A stretch of DNA of 64,000 bases from Lachnospiraceae bacterium UBA4260. Its GTDB lineage: Bacteria; Bacillota; Clostridia; Lachnospirales; Lachnospiraceae. The notes beneath the pieces are model-generated. The model ran no database searches, was not told the origin of the DNA, and saw nothing but the letters and a program-made list of their open reading frames with translations. Shown piece by piece: positions 16,453 through 23,955 of this stretch (position 1 is its first letter; every line of letters begins with the position of its first letter). The stretch is taken from contig DGWK01000019.1 of the NCBI GenBank assembly GCA_002395235.1, forward strand, positions 185,241 to 249,240. The letters are read 5' to 3'. Made by a program: the position numbers and the translations under genes.

Positions 16453-17526
16453 ATGAAATACTTTACTAAAGAAATCTGGAATGAAGAGGGATATCAGAGA
16501 ACGGCCGGCATCAAGGCAAGAGATGACGTAGATAAGATCCTCGAGAAAAACGGGTATACGGGAATTGAGATCTCCATGCCGCAGGCGGACAGAGAGAACC
16601 AGAATTCCCTGGAAAAAGCCGGATATCATGTGAAACTTAGCAAAATATGGAATGAATGCCTTCGCCCGGTCGGAAAAGGCGATATTCTCGTCATACAGTT
16701 TCCGATCGTCAACCATTCCGTCCTCCTCGCCTCCTGCGTAAACAAGGTGAGAAGGAGAGGAGCAAGGATCATTCTCCTGATTCACGACCTGGAGATCCTC
16801 AGGGCGGCGATCAGAGGAACGACCTCCTTTAAGGAGAAGATCCGTCTGCGCTTGGAAGAAGAGACGCTGCTGCGCGGATGTGACGGGATCATCGTTCACA
16901 ACAGCAGCATGAAGAAAAAACTTGCCTCCATGGGAATTCACGCCTCAAAGATGACGGTGCTCGGGATCTTCGATTATCTGATCCCGACAGCAGGATATGC
17001 GTCGACATCCCCGTCCGGCCCGGTCGTCATCGCGGGCGCGCTCAGGCCCCACAAAGCCGGGTATGCCTATCACCTTCCCGAGGGGATAAGGTTCAATCTG
17101 TACGGCGTCGGATATGAGGCGGAGCCGCAGGACAACGTGAACTATCTGGGATCTTTTGAACCCGATCAGCTCCCGGAAGTCATGGAAGGGAGCTTCGGAC
17201 TGGTCTGGGACGGCGAGACTACCGAAACCTGCAGCGGCACATACGGCGAGTATCTGAGGATCAATAATCCCCACAAGGCATCCCTGTATCTTGCGTCCGG
17301 CATGCCGGTCATCATCTGGAGTGAGGCGGCGCTGGCCGGATACATCACCCGAAACGGGTGCGGGATCACGGTAAATTCCATCGAGGAGATTCCCGAGAGG
17401 CTTAAGGCGCTGACGCCGGAGGAATACGAAGCGATCCGCGCGAATACGATGAAGATCTCGGAAAGGCTTCGCAAGGGAAAATATACGACGCGTGCACTTG
17501 GAAAGGCGCTCGGCGAAGAGGAGTAG
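16453..17526 (+). CDS. Glycosyltransferase, beta-1,6-galactofuranosyltransferase-like
   Basis: A 357-residue protein resembling the Gtf3/galactofuranosyltransferase group. It has a GT-B arrangement: an N-terminal half with LVIQFPIVNHSVLLAS and RIILLIHDLEILR, and a C-terminal half with FNLYGVGYE, YLGSFEPDQLPEVM and GLVWDGETTETCSG, where the acceptor/donor site is expected, then NNPHKASLYLASGMPVIIW. Cytosolic, with no membrane segment. It sits 8 bases after the LicD-like gene and likely works with it on a cell-surface polysaccharide. The sugar is inferred from family resemblance only. Confidence 0.78.
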   Translation: MKYFTKEIWNEEGYQRTAGIKARDDVDKILEKNGYTGIEISMPQADRENQNSLEKAGYHVKLSKIWNECLRPVGKGDILVIQFPIVNHSVLLASCVNKVRRRGARIILLIHDLEILRAAIRGTTSFKEKIRLRLEEETLLRGCDGIIVHNSSMKKKLASMGIHASKMTVLGIFDYLIPTAGYASTSPSGPVVIAGALRPHKAGYAYHLPEGIRFNLYGVGYEAEPQDNVNYLGSFEPDQLPEVMEGSFGLVWDGETTETCSGTYGEYLRINNPHKASLYLASGMPVIIWSEAALAGYITRNGCGITVNSIEEIPERLKALTPEEYEAIRANTMKISERLRKGKYTTRALGKALGEEE

Positions 17527-17532
17527 GCCGGT

Positions 17533-17970
17533 ATGTATTTTTTGAAAAATCTCTATGTGGGACCATCCATACATGATCCGGAAAAAGTGAAGAGGAATCT
17601 GATCTCCGGGGCGGGACAGTTTACGATCTATGTGATCTGCCTGAGCCCTTCGGTCCCGGGACCCGGTTCCAACCAGCTGGAAATACTGCACTGCGTGAAC
17701 CTGCAGCAGCCGTATTACAAAAAGTATCCCCCTTACATCATCGGGATCGCGGAGGGAATGACCGAGGCGGTGGAAATGGTGAGAGACCTCGTTCAGGAGG
17801 CCTATGACCACACGGGGAGCGCGGATGTGAGAGCCTATCTGTTCCCGCACGGAACGAGGATCATCTATCCCGCCCACGCCGCGCCGCAGAATCTCCTCCC
17901 GGACGGAGAATCGGCTTTTGCTTCCGGGAGCGAAGCCGGACAGGACAGCGCGGAACAAGAGAAAGAGTGA
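17533..17970 (+). CDS. Conserved hypothetical protein
   Basis: A 145-residue protein that I do not recognise. It has a compact N-terminal domain of about 110 residues rich in aromatic residues (NLQQPYYKKYPPYIIGIAEG) followed by an acidic Ser/Gly/Glu tail. No signal peptide or membrane segment is visible. It starts 6 bases after the glycosyltransferase and ends 10 bases before a membrane-anchored gene, so it belongs to the same run. The surrounding genes (unknown, DUF2953-like, gerW) suggest the end of the surface-glycan part rather than a role in it. Confidence 0.72.
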   Translation: MYFLKNLYVGPSIHDPEKVKRNLISGAGQFTIYVICLSPSVPGPGSNQLEILHCVNLQQPYYKKYPPYIIGIAEGMTEAVEMVRDLVQEAYDHTGSADVRAYLFPHGTRIIYPAHAAPQNLLPDGESAFASGSEAGQDSAEQEKE

Positions 17971-17980
17971 GGAGGCGGAC

Positions 17981-18775
17981 ATGGCAATACTTCTTACTGT
18001 TTTAAAATGGATCGGGATCATCCTTCTGATCCTGCTGGCTGTTATTCTCTTTGTGCTTCTTCTTGTTCTCTTTGTGCCTTTCCGTTACAAGGGACGGGCA
18101 GGAGTTTCCGACCCGGAATGCCATGAAGAGTTTCCGGTCGCAGTCTTAAAGGAGCGGTCAGACGTGAACTTCGATGTCTCGTGGCTGGGGGGAATGATCA
18201 AGGTAGCCGCTGTCTTTCCCGCAAAAAAGATCGTCTCTCTCAAGGTCTTCGGAAAAGAGGTCTGGTCTATGGGACTCGAGAAGAAGACTGAGGAAGAAGA
18301 GAAGCCGAAAGAGCCGGAGGAAGAGAAGGAAGAAGAAAAAGATACGAGGTCGCTCTGTGACAAACTGGACGATCTTAGCGCCAAGGTGGAGAAGATCCTC
18401 GACCTTATCGATTATGTCCACCGGGTACTGACGGGGCGCTGCGGCAGAAGGGCCTGGGAAAAAGTCAAGGTACGACTTGGCAGGATCGTGGGGCACGTAG
18501 TCCCGCAGATGTGGAAGCTGTCCGGTAATATAGGCCTGAACGACCCTTGTCTCAATGGCAATATGAATATCGCGTATTCGGTGCTCAAGCCTTTTGCCGA
18601 TGACCACCTGAACCTGGAGACGGAATGGGATCTGTACCGCTGCAATCTCGAAGCGGCGGCAGCAGGAAGAATTCAGATCTTCGTTCCCATCAGGGAGGCG
18701 GTACCGCTGATCTTCGACAAGGACTGCCGAAAGGTATTTAAGAAACTGCTGAAAGTAAAGGCAAAACTGAAGTGA
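17981..18775 (+). CDS. Membrane-anchored DUF2953-like protein
   Basis: A 264-residue protein with one N-terminal membrane helix (residues about 5-32, very Leu/Ile/Val rich) followed by FRYKGRAGV, a beta-rich segment, a highly charged Glu/Lys stretch near residues 95-120, and a C-terminal alpha/beta region (LSGNIGLNDPCLNGNMNIAY, then AAAAGRIQIFVPIREAVPLI). This layout matches DUF2953 proteins, which are usually found beside ytfJ (gerW) in Firmicutes, as here. GAGGAGGCG precedes the ATG. Function unknown; a sporulation-related role is suggested by neighbourhood in the phylum. Confidence 0.8.
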   Translation: MAILLTVLKWIGIILLILLAVILFVLLLVLFVPFRYKGRAGVSDPECHEEFPVAVLKERSDVNFDVSWLGGMIKVAAVFPAKKIVSLKVFGKEVWSMGLEKKTEEEEKPKEPEEEKEEEKDTRSLCDKLDDLSAKVEKILDLIDYVHRVLTGRCGRRAWEKVKVRLGRIVGHVVPQMWKLSGNIGLNDPCLNGNMNIAYSVLKPFADDHLNLETEWDLYRCNLEAAAAGRIQIFVPIREAVPLIFDKDCRKVFKKLLKVKAKLK

Positions 18776-18873
18776 GGCCGCAAAATGATCATTGCAGACG
18801 TCGTCGTCTGTCATATAAAATGAAAACTGTAGTATAAAGTTTCATGCTGCAAAGCAAAGAAAGAGGAACTGAA

Positions 18874-19314
18874 ATGGCTGAAGAAAAAAACAATATCACA
18901 ACAGTAGTCAAATCGCTCATGGACGGAGCTGAAGGCATTCTCACATCCAAGACCGTTGTAGGAGCACCCGTGAGGATCGGGGAACAGATCATCATCCCGC
19001 TTTCCGACGTGTCGATCGGCTGCGGCGCAGGTTCTGACGGAACGGATCACAAGGACAAGGGCGCCGGCGGTTTCTCAGCCAAGATGACTCCTACTGCAGT
19101 AATGATCATAAAAGACGGGCAGACCAAGGTGGTCAATATCAAAGACCAGACCGCGATCACCAAGATCGTCGATATGATCCCGGATGTGATCGACAAGCTC
19201 CAGGGAAAGAAGAGAAGCAATGGCATGGTCTCCGATGAAGAAGCCGTCAAGGCAGCCTTCCCCGAAGCGGAGGTCCGCGATGTGGCTGTAAAAGAAGCGG
19301 GTGAACAGAAATGA
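18874..19314 (+). CDS. gerW: GerW-family sporulation protein (YtfJ)
   Basis: A 146-residue member of the YtfJ/GerW family; in Bacillus the protein is needed for proper germination of spores with some germinants. The signature is complete: VGAPVRIGEQIIIPLSDVSI, GCGAGSDG, then GGFSAKMTPTAVMIIKDG. The ATG at 18874 follows AAGAGGAAC; a longer frame from 18844 lacks a site. Together with the DUF2953-like gene upstream it argues that the organism belongs to an endospore-forming lineage, though the family also occurs in non-sporulating clostridia. The gene overlaps the next one by 4 bases (ATGA). Confidence 0.9.
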   Translation: MAEEKNNITTVVKSLMDGAEGILTSKTVVGAPVRIGEQIIIPLSDVSIGCGAGSDGTDHKDKGAGGFSAKMTPTAVMIIKDGQTKVVNIKDQTAITKIVDMIPDVIDKLQGKKRSNGMVSDEEAVKAAFPEAEVRDVAVKEAGEQK

Positions 19315-20039
19315 GCAATGTCGCTGTGATCTTTGCTGGCGGAACAGGCCAGAGAATGAACACGCGGACAAGGCCCAAGCAGTTCCTTGAGCTTCACGGA
19401 AAGCCCATTATCATCTACACGCTCGAAGCTTTTGAGAGTCACCCTGAGATCGACGGCATTGTAGTCGTGATGCTGGAAAGCTGGATCGACTACATGCAGG
19501 AACTGATCAGGAAGTTCAATCTGAAGAAGGTCAAAAAAGTGGTTCCCGGCGGCGCCAGCGGCCAGGAGTCTATTTATAACGGCCTTTGCGCCGCGGCACA
19601 GTTCTACGGCGAGGATGATATCGTGCTGATCCACGACGGCGTAAGGCCCCTGATCGACGAGGAGACGATCACCGCCAACATCAGGGGCGTGGAAGAGCGG
19701 GGCACCGCGATCACCGTGACGGCGGCCATCGAGACGATCACTATGAAAGACGAGACCGGCGCTGTCGGGACTATTATCGACAGATCGAAGTGCGAACTGG
19801 CCAGGGCGCCGCAGAGTTTCCGCCTCGGCCAGATCCTTGGCGTGCACAATAAGATGAGACAGGATCCGGAGGCGTCCGGAGGCTTTATCGATTCCGCGAG
19901 CCTCATGAAGCACTACGGATATAAGCTGTACACGGTCCAGGGAAAGCCGGAGAACATCAAGATCACCACGCCCAGTGATTACTATATTTTCAGGGCCATG
20001 GTAGACGCCAGGGAGAACTCCCAGATCTTCGGAGTATGA
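19311..20039 (+). CDS. IspD/TarI-family cytidylyltransferase
   Basis: A 242-residue nucleotidyltransferase that makes a CDP-linked product from CTP. The N-terminus (VIFAGGTGQRM, then TRPKQFLELHGKPI) matches the CTP-binding loop; VLIHDGVRPL, APQSFRLGQI and the C-terminal GKPENIKITTPSDY follow in order. The AGG in the loop is more like TarI or BcsA-type CDP-ribitol synthases, whereas IspD usually has AAG. It overlaps gerW by 4 bases and the following SDR gene starts 11 bases after it. With a LicD-like transferase nearby, a CDP-polyol route is more likely than the MEP isoprenoid pathway, but IspD cannot be excluded. Confidence 0.82.
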   Translation: MSNVAVIFAGGTGQRMNTRTRPKQFLELHGKPIIIYTLEAFESHPEIDGIVVVMLESWIDYMQELIRKFNLKKVKKVVPGGASGQESIYNGLCAAAQFYGEDDIVLIHDGVRPLIDEETITANIRGVEERGTAITVTAAIETITMKDETGAVGTIIDRSKCELARAPQSFRLGQILGVHNKMRQDPEASGGFIDSASLMKHYGYKLYTVQGKPENIKITTPSDYYIFRAMVDARENSQIFGV

Positions 20040-20050
20040 GAGGAGAAAAA

Positions 20051-21103
20051 ATGACTGAAAGATCTCATCTATTCGAAGAAGATATGGAATGGATCTCGAA
20101 CGAGCCCCTTCCCTGGGAGAGATTAGCCGGCAGCACCATAGTGGTGACGGGATCCACGGGACTGATCGGAATGACTGCGATCCACGCGCTCATCCACGCG
20201 TCGAGAAAGCGCGGACTGGGCCTTCATATCTGTGCTGTTATCCGAGACCCGGATAAAGCGGAAAGAGTTTTCGGCGATCTGACAGGCGCCCCGGAGCTGA
20301 CTCTGCTCAAGGGGACGATGGAAGACCTCCCGGAGGTGCCGCAGAATACGGAATACTGGATCCACGGCGCATGTCCCACTGCCAGCGCGTTCATGACGGC
20401 GCACCCCACAAGGGTCATCAGAACATCCCTGGAAGGGACCACCGGCCTTCTGGAAAAGGCCAGGGAGACAGCGACCAAAGGTTTTGTGTTCCTCTCGAGT
20501 ATGGAAGCTTTCGGGGAAGTGAGAGAAGAGAAACTGCTGGATGAGAATACACTCGGAACCGTGAATCTGTCCAAGGTCAGGAGCTGTTATCCCGAGAGCA
20601 AGAGAATGTGCGAAATGCTTTGCACCAGTTACGCGCAGGAATTCGGGATCCCAGCGATGAGCGTCCGGCTTGCCCAGACCTTCGGCCCCGGTGTCGATTA
20701 TAATGACCGCCGGGTATTTGCCATGATGACAAGAAACGCCATAAACGGAGAGGATATAGTCCTCGCCACCAAGGGAACCAGCCGGCATCCCTATTTGTAT
20801 ACCGCGCAGGCCGTCACGGCGATCCTCACAGTCCTTCTGAAGGGGGAACCCGGACAGACCTACAACGCGGCAAATCCGGCAACTTACTGCTCCATTTTTG
20901 AGATGGGAGAGATGGTCGCTCGGGAAGTCGCCGGGGGCAGGATCAGTGTCAGGGTGGATGAGAACGGAGATGCGTCCCGGTATCCGGCACCCAGTTTCCT
21001 CAAGATGGATATTTCCAAAATAGAGGCGCTCGGCTGGAGACCGCAGCACGATCTCGTGTGGATGTACAAGAGACTTGAGAGCTGGCTGCGAAGTGAAAAG
21101 TAA
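20051..21103 (+). CDS. NAD-dependent epimerase/dehydratase (extended SDR)
   Basis: A 350-residue extended short-chain dehydrogenase. The Rossmann motif GSTGLIG is near residue 31, and the catalytic triad is seen as S-S (FLSSMEAFGE) and YPESK (Tyr and Lys, near residue 180). A substrate-domain segment with ARLAQTFGPGV-like sequence (RLAQTFGPGVDYNDRRVF) and a GYNAANP-like motif (YNAANPATYCSI) follow. Family members act on nucleotide sugars or nucleotide polyols. It starts 11 bases after the IspD/TarI-like gene, with GAGGAG before the ATG, so the two likely make one CDP-linked precursor. It ends the polysaccharide-related run. Confidence 0.82.
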   Translation: MTERSHLFEEDMEWISNEPLPWERLAGSTIVVTGSTGLIGMTAIHALIHASRKRGLGLHICAVIRDPDKAERVFGDLTGAPELTLLKGTMEDLPEVPQNTEYWIHGACPTASAFMTAHPTRVIRTSLEGTTGLLEKARETATKGFVFLSSMEAFGEVREEKLLDENTLGTVNLSKVRSCYPESKRMCEMLCTSYAQEFGIPAMSVRLAQTFGPGVDYNDRRVFAMMTRNAINGEDIVLATKGTSRHPYLYTAQAVTAILTVLLKGEPGQTYNAANPATYCSIFEMGEMVAREVAGGRISVRVDENGDASRYPAPSFLKMDISKIEALGWRPQHDLVWMYKRLESWLRSEK

Positions 21104-21107
21104 ATTA

Positions 21108-21206
21108 CATCCTGTCGCGGCATTCGCCGTATGTGTCCAGTCTGCCGAACGTCCATCTGAGAGCAAGCTCTCGCTGTTCGTTCGACATCCTGTCCACGCA
21201 TGACTC
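21108..21206 (-). repeat. Second, single-copy structured intergenic element
   Basis: The gap between the SDR gene and the rpmB terminator holds a symmetrical segment. On the minus strand, two GACAGGATGT direct repeats about 75 bases apart flank an outer CGAACG/CGTTCG stem and an inner GAGAGC-TT-GCTCTC stem. It differs from the main repeat family of this window. It may be a terminator-like or REP-like element. Confidence 0.45.
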
Positions 21207-21221
21207 ATTGCTTCGCGCAAA

Positions 21222-21256
21222 AAAGATCACCACTGCATTGCAGTGGTGATCTTAAT
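21222..21256 (-). terminator. Terminator of rpmB (bidirectional stem)
   Basis: AAGATCACCACTGCA/TGCAGTGGTGATCTT is a near-perfect 15-bp inverted repeat; on the minus strand it is followed by six T's. Confidence 0.88.
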
Positions 21257-21299
21257 TAATTACGCTCAGCATAATACTGATTTAAAGTTTCGGCGGCTA

Positions 21300-21488
21300 T
21301 CAGATAGCACGCTCGACCTTGCCGGATCTCAGGCAGCTGGTGCAGACATGCATTCTCTTCTTGGCGCCGTTAACGTTCACAGCGACTTTCTGGATGTTGG
21401 AATTCCAGATTCTGTTGGATCTTCTATGAGAATGGCTGACGTTATTTCCAAAATGAGCGCCCTTGCCGCAGATATCACATTTTGCCAT
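21300..21488 (-). CDS. rpmB: 50S ribosomal protein L28, zinc-binding form
   Basis: A 62-residue large-subunit protein. It begins MAKCDICGKGAHFGNNVSHS, and a second pair CTSC near residue 49 completes a four-Cys zinc ribbon, so this is the C+ (zinc) form. The ATG at 21488 follows GGAGGTGTTTAAG; a start three codons upstream has no site. It has its own promoter and terminator. The C+ form matters because the window also carries three COG0523 metal GTPases, but no zinc-free paralogue is seen here. Confidence 0.96.
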   Translation of the reverse strand: MAKCDICGKGAHFGNNVSHSHRRSNRIWNSNIQKVAVNVNGAKKRMHVCTSCLRSGKVERAI

Positions 21489-21532
21489 CTTAAACACCTC
21501 CTAACATACATATTCGGGTCTACAACATTTGT

Positions 21533-21561
21533 ATAGTATCAAAAATGATTCGTGAATGCAA
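21533..21561 (-). promoter_or_regulatory. Promoter of rpmB
   Basis: On the minus strand TTGCAT (21561-21556) and TACTAT (21538-21533), 17 bases apart, 45 bases before rpmB. Confidence 0.65.
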
Positions 21562-21638
21562 GAAAAAAATAATCGAATTCTGAGGAATATTGAATAAGCG
21601 CGGGGCAATACATCCTTTTCTTTTCGCAGGATTGAGGT

Positions 21639-21644
21639 TATAAT
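21639..21644 (+). promoter_or_regulatory. Candidate -10 box for asp23-fakA
   Basis: A TATAAT about 110 bases before the Asp23 gene, with only a weak -35 (TTTTCT) at 17 bases. The leader that follows contains GGCGCCAAAGGGCGC and GGCCGCCTGTGCGGC hairpins. Confidence 0.45.
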
Positions 21645-21756
21645 CTATATTGATTTACCGTGTACTTTAGTACGCAGGCGCCAAAGGGCGCTTCGCGCGG
21701 TACCGGTTCAGATCATTATAACGGCCGCCTGTGCGGCTCTGAAAGGAGAACGGCCT

Positions 21757-22119
21757 TTGAAGACATTTTTAATGAATACACATATGGGGAACATAAGCGT
21801 CGATACGGAAGTGATCGCACAGTACGCAGGGAATGTGGCAAACGAATGCTTCGGCATTGTAGGTATGGCTTCCGTCAACAGTAAAGAGGGATTTGCCAGC
21901 CTTCTCAAGAGAGAGAGCATGACGAAAGGAATCAATGTGACTCTCAACGGCAAGGGGAAACTCGAGATCGATTTTCATGTGATCGTCTCTTACGGGGTCA
22001 ATATTATGGCTGTTGCCGACAATCTGGTCTCCTCTGTCTCATACCGGGTGGAAGATTTCACCGGCCTTGAGGTTGAAAAGATCAATGTTTATGTAGAAGG
22101 CGTGCGCGTCATCGACTGA
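21757..22119 (+). CDS. Asp23/Gls24 family protein (YloU-like)
   Basis: A small Asp23/Gls24 protein of 120 residues. The family fold is seen in GNISVDTEVIAQYAGNVANE, GIVGMAS, and FHVIVSYGVNIMAVADNLV. YloU-type members stand upstream of the fatty-acid kinase gene fakA (yloV) throughout Firmicutes, as here. The frame begins with a TTG at 21757, eight bases after GAAAGGAG. ATG codons at 21772 and 21784 are alternatives that are too far from that site. Function is not known beyond links to cell-envelope stress. Confidence 0.85.
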   Translation: MKTFLMNTHMGNISVDTEVIAQYAGNVANECFGIVGMASVNSKEGFASLLKRESMTKGINVTLNGKGKLEIDFHVIVSYGVNIMAVADNLVSSVSYRVEDFTGLEVEKINVYVEGVRVID

Positions 22120-22160
22120 GCACGTATTTGAAATTATCGTAATTGCAGGAGGAAGATGCG

Positions 22161-23870
22161 GTGACGACCAGCACAATAGATGCAAGGCTCCTGGCGGAGA
22201 TGTTTTTTGCCGGTGCAGCCAATTTGGAAGCTAATAAAGAGTGGATCAACGAACTGAATGTATTTCCGGTGCCCGACGGCGATACCGGCACGAATATGAC
22301 TCTCACGATCAAATCGGCCGTGAATGAAGTCTCGGCACTTGGAAACCTGGACAGCATGAAGGATATCTGCAAGGCGATGTCCTCCGGATCTCTGCGAGGC
22401 GCAAGAGGAAACTCCGGCGTCATTCTCTCTCAGCTGATCCGCGGATTCGGCAAGGTGGCGAAATCGGAGACAGTCCTCACGATCCCCGTACTTGCGGAAG
22501 CCTTTGACAGAGCTGTCGAGACAGCTTATAAGGCGGTAATGAAGCCCAAGGAAGGAACCATCCTGACCGTTGCCAAGGGTGCCGCTCTCAAATCGAGAGA
22601 GCTGGCAGATGCGGGAGAAGAGAATCTCGAGCTTTTCCTCGGAGCTGTCCTGGAAGAGGCCGAGAAGGTCCTCGCGCACACGCCGGAGCTGCTGCCTGTC
22701 CTCAAGGAGGCGGGAGTAGTTGATTCGGGCGGACAGGGACTCGTACAGGTCATGAAGGGCGCGTACGACCGTTTCCTTGGGAAAGAGATCGATTACAGTG
22801 CTCTTCTGGAGAAGGAAGAAGCCAAGGCAGAGGCAGAACCCGAGAACGAGGCGCCGGAGGCAGAGGCTCTTCGCTTCATCTATAAGATGAGAATGACGGT
22901 TCTCATGAGCAAGAAGCCTTCTTCCAGAGACCAGAAAGAATATCTGGAGTTCCTCAAGTCTTTGGGAGACCGCGTCAAGTGCGCGATGGAGGGCGATATC
23001 CTTCACGTCAAGGTGCAGACCAACGACCCCGGACTGATCATTCAGAGAAGCCAGAAGTTCGGCGAACTGGGCGAAGTGAGGCTCATTAACCTCAAAGAGG
23101 CGGAAACCGCAGCGAAGAATCCGGCGCCCGCAAAGAGCGAGTCCAAGCCGGCCGAGGCCGCCAAAGAGAAAGAAAAGCCCGAGGAACCGAAGGCGGCTCC
23201 GCAGCCCAGAAAGGACGTCGGGTTTATAACAGTATCTGTCGGAGAGGGGATTAAAGAGATCTTCAAGGGCCTGGGCGTAGACTATGTGATCAGCGGCGGG
23301 CAGACGATGAACCCCAGCACCGACGATGTACTCAAGGCAATCGAGAGCGTCAACGCGGACGTGATCTTCGTCCTTCCCAATAACAAGAATATCATCATGG
23401 CGGCCAATCAGGCAGCTTCCCTGACGAAAGACAAGAAAGTAGTGGTCGTTCCCACAACGACCGTTCCGCAGGGAATTACTGCCGTGATCAATTACATGCC
23501 CGACCTGGACGCGGAAGCCAACAAGGCCAATATGTTCGAGGAGATCGGCACCGTGCACAGCGCGGAGATCACCTACGCTGTGCGCGACACGGAGATCGGA
23601 GGCATTGCGATCCACGAAGGCGATATCATGGGAATCGGCGACGAAGGAATCCTGACGACCGGGAGCAGCGTAGAAGATGTAACCTTTGAGTCCCTTAAAA
23701 AGATCGTGGAGGATGATACCGAGATCATCAGTATCTATTACGGCGAGAGCGTTGCGGAAGAGGACGCCGAAAAGCTCAGAAGCAGAGCGGCCGAGGCCTT
23801 CCCTTCCTGTGACGTGGAACTTCAGTACGGCGGACAGCCTATTTACTTCTATATTTTGTCTGCTGAATGA
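22161..23870 (+). CDS. fakA: Fatty acid kinase, ATP-binding subunit FakA (YloV/DAK2)
   Basis: FakA phosphorylates fatty acids held by DegV-type FakB proteins and feeds them into phospholipid synthesis. The 569-residue product has an N-terminal DhaL-type kinase domain with NELNVFPVPDGDTGTNM (metal/ATP site), GARGNSGVILSQLIRG and VDSGGQGL. A variable Ala/Glu/Pro-rich linker near residues 320-350 and a C-terminal DAK1-related domain (GFITVSVGEGIKEIFKGLGV, PNNKNIIMAANQA) follow. A GTG at 22161 preceded by AGGAGGAAG is chosen over a TTG at 22143 that overlaps the ribosome site. Two DegV/FakB genes are also in the window (26095 and 56048), which gives it likely partners. Confidence 0.92.
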   Translation: MTTSTIDARLLAEMFFAGAANLEANKEWINELNVFPVPDGDTGTNMTLTIKSAVNEVSALGNLDSMKDICKAMSSGSLRGARGNSGVILSQLIRGFGKVAKSETVLTIPVLAEAFDRAVETAYKAVMKPKEGTILTVAKGAALKSRELADAGEENLELFLGAVLEEAEKVLAHTPELLPVLKEAGVVDSGGQGLVQVMKGAYDRFLGKEIDYSALLEKEEAKAEAEPENEAPEAEALRFIYKMRMTVLMSKKPSSRDQKEYLEFLKSLGDRVKCAMEGDILHVKVQTNDPGLIIQRSQKFGELGEVRLINLKEAETAAKNPAPAKSESKPAEAAKEKEKPEEPKAAPQPRKDVGFITVSVGEGIKEIFKGLGVDYVISGGQTMNPSTDDVLKAIESVNADVIFVLPNNKNIIMAANQAASLTKDKKVVVVPTTTVPQGITAVINYMPDLDAEANKANMFEEIGTVHSAEITYAVRDTEIGGIAIHEGDIMGIGDEGILTTGSSVEDVTFESLKKIVEDDTEIISIYYGESVAEEDAEKLRSRAAEAFPSCDVELQYGGQPIYFYILSAE

Positions 23871-23910
23871 GCCAGGGACAGACGACGGTATATTGATCCA
23901 GACAATTTAC

Positions 23911-23946
23911 AGACCGGATGCTGTGAAGGCATCCGGTCTCTTTTGG
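23911..23946 (+). terminator. Terminator after fakA
   Basis: AGACCGGATGC/GCATCCGGTCT with a 7-base loop and a short CTTTT run. It ends 10 bases before recG, so it may allow partial read-through. Confidence 0.72.
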
Positions 23947-23955
23947 TAATTGCAG

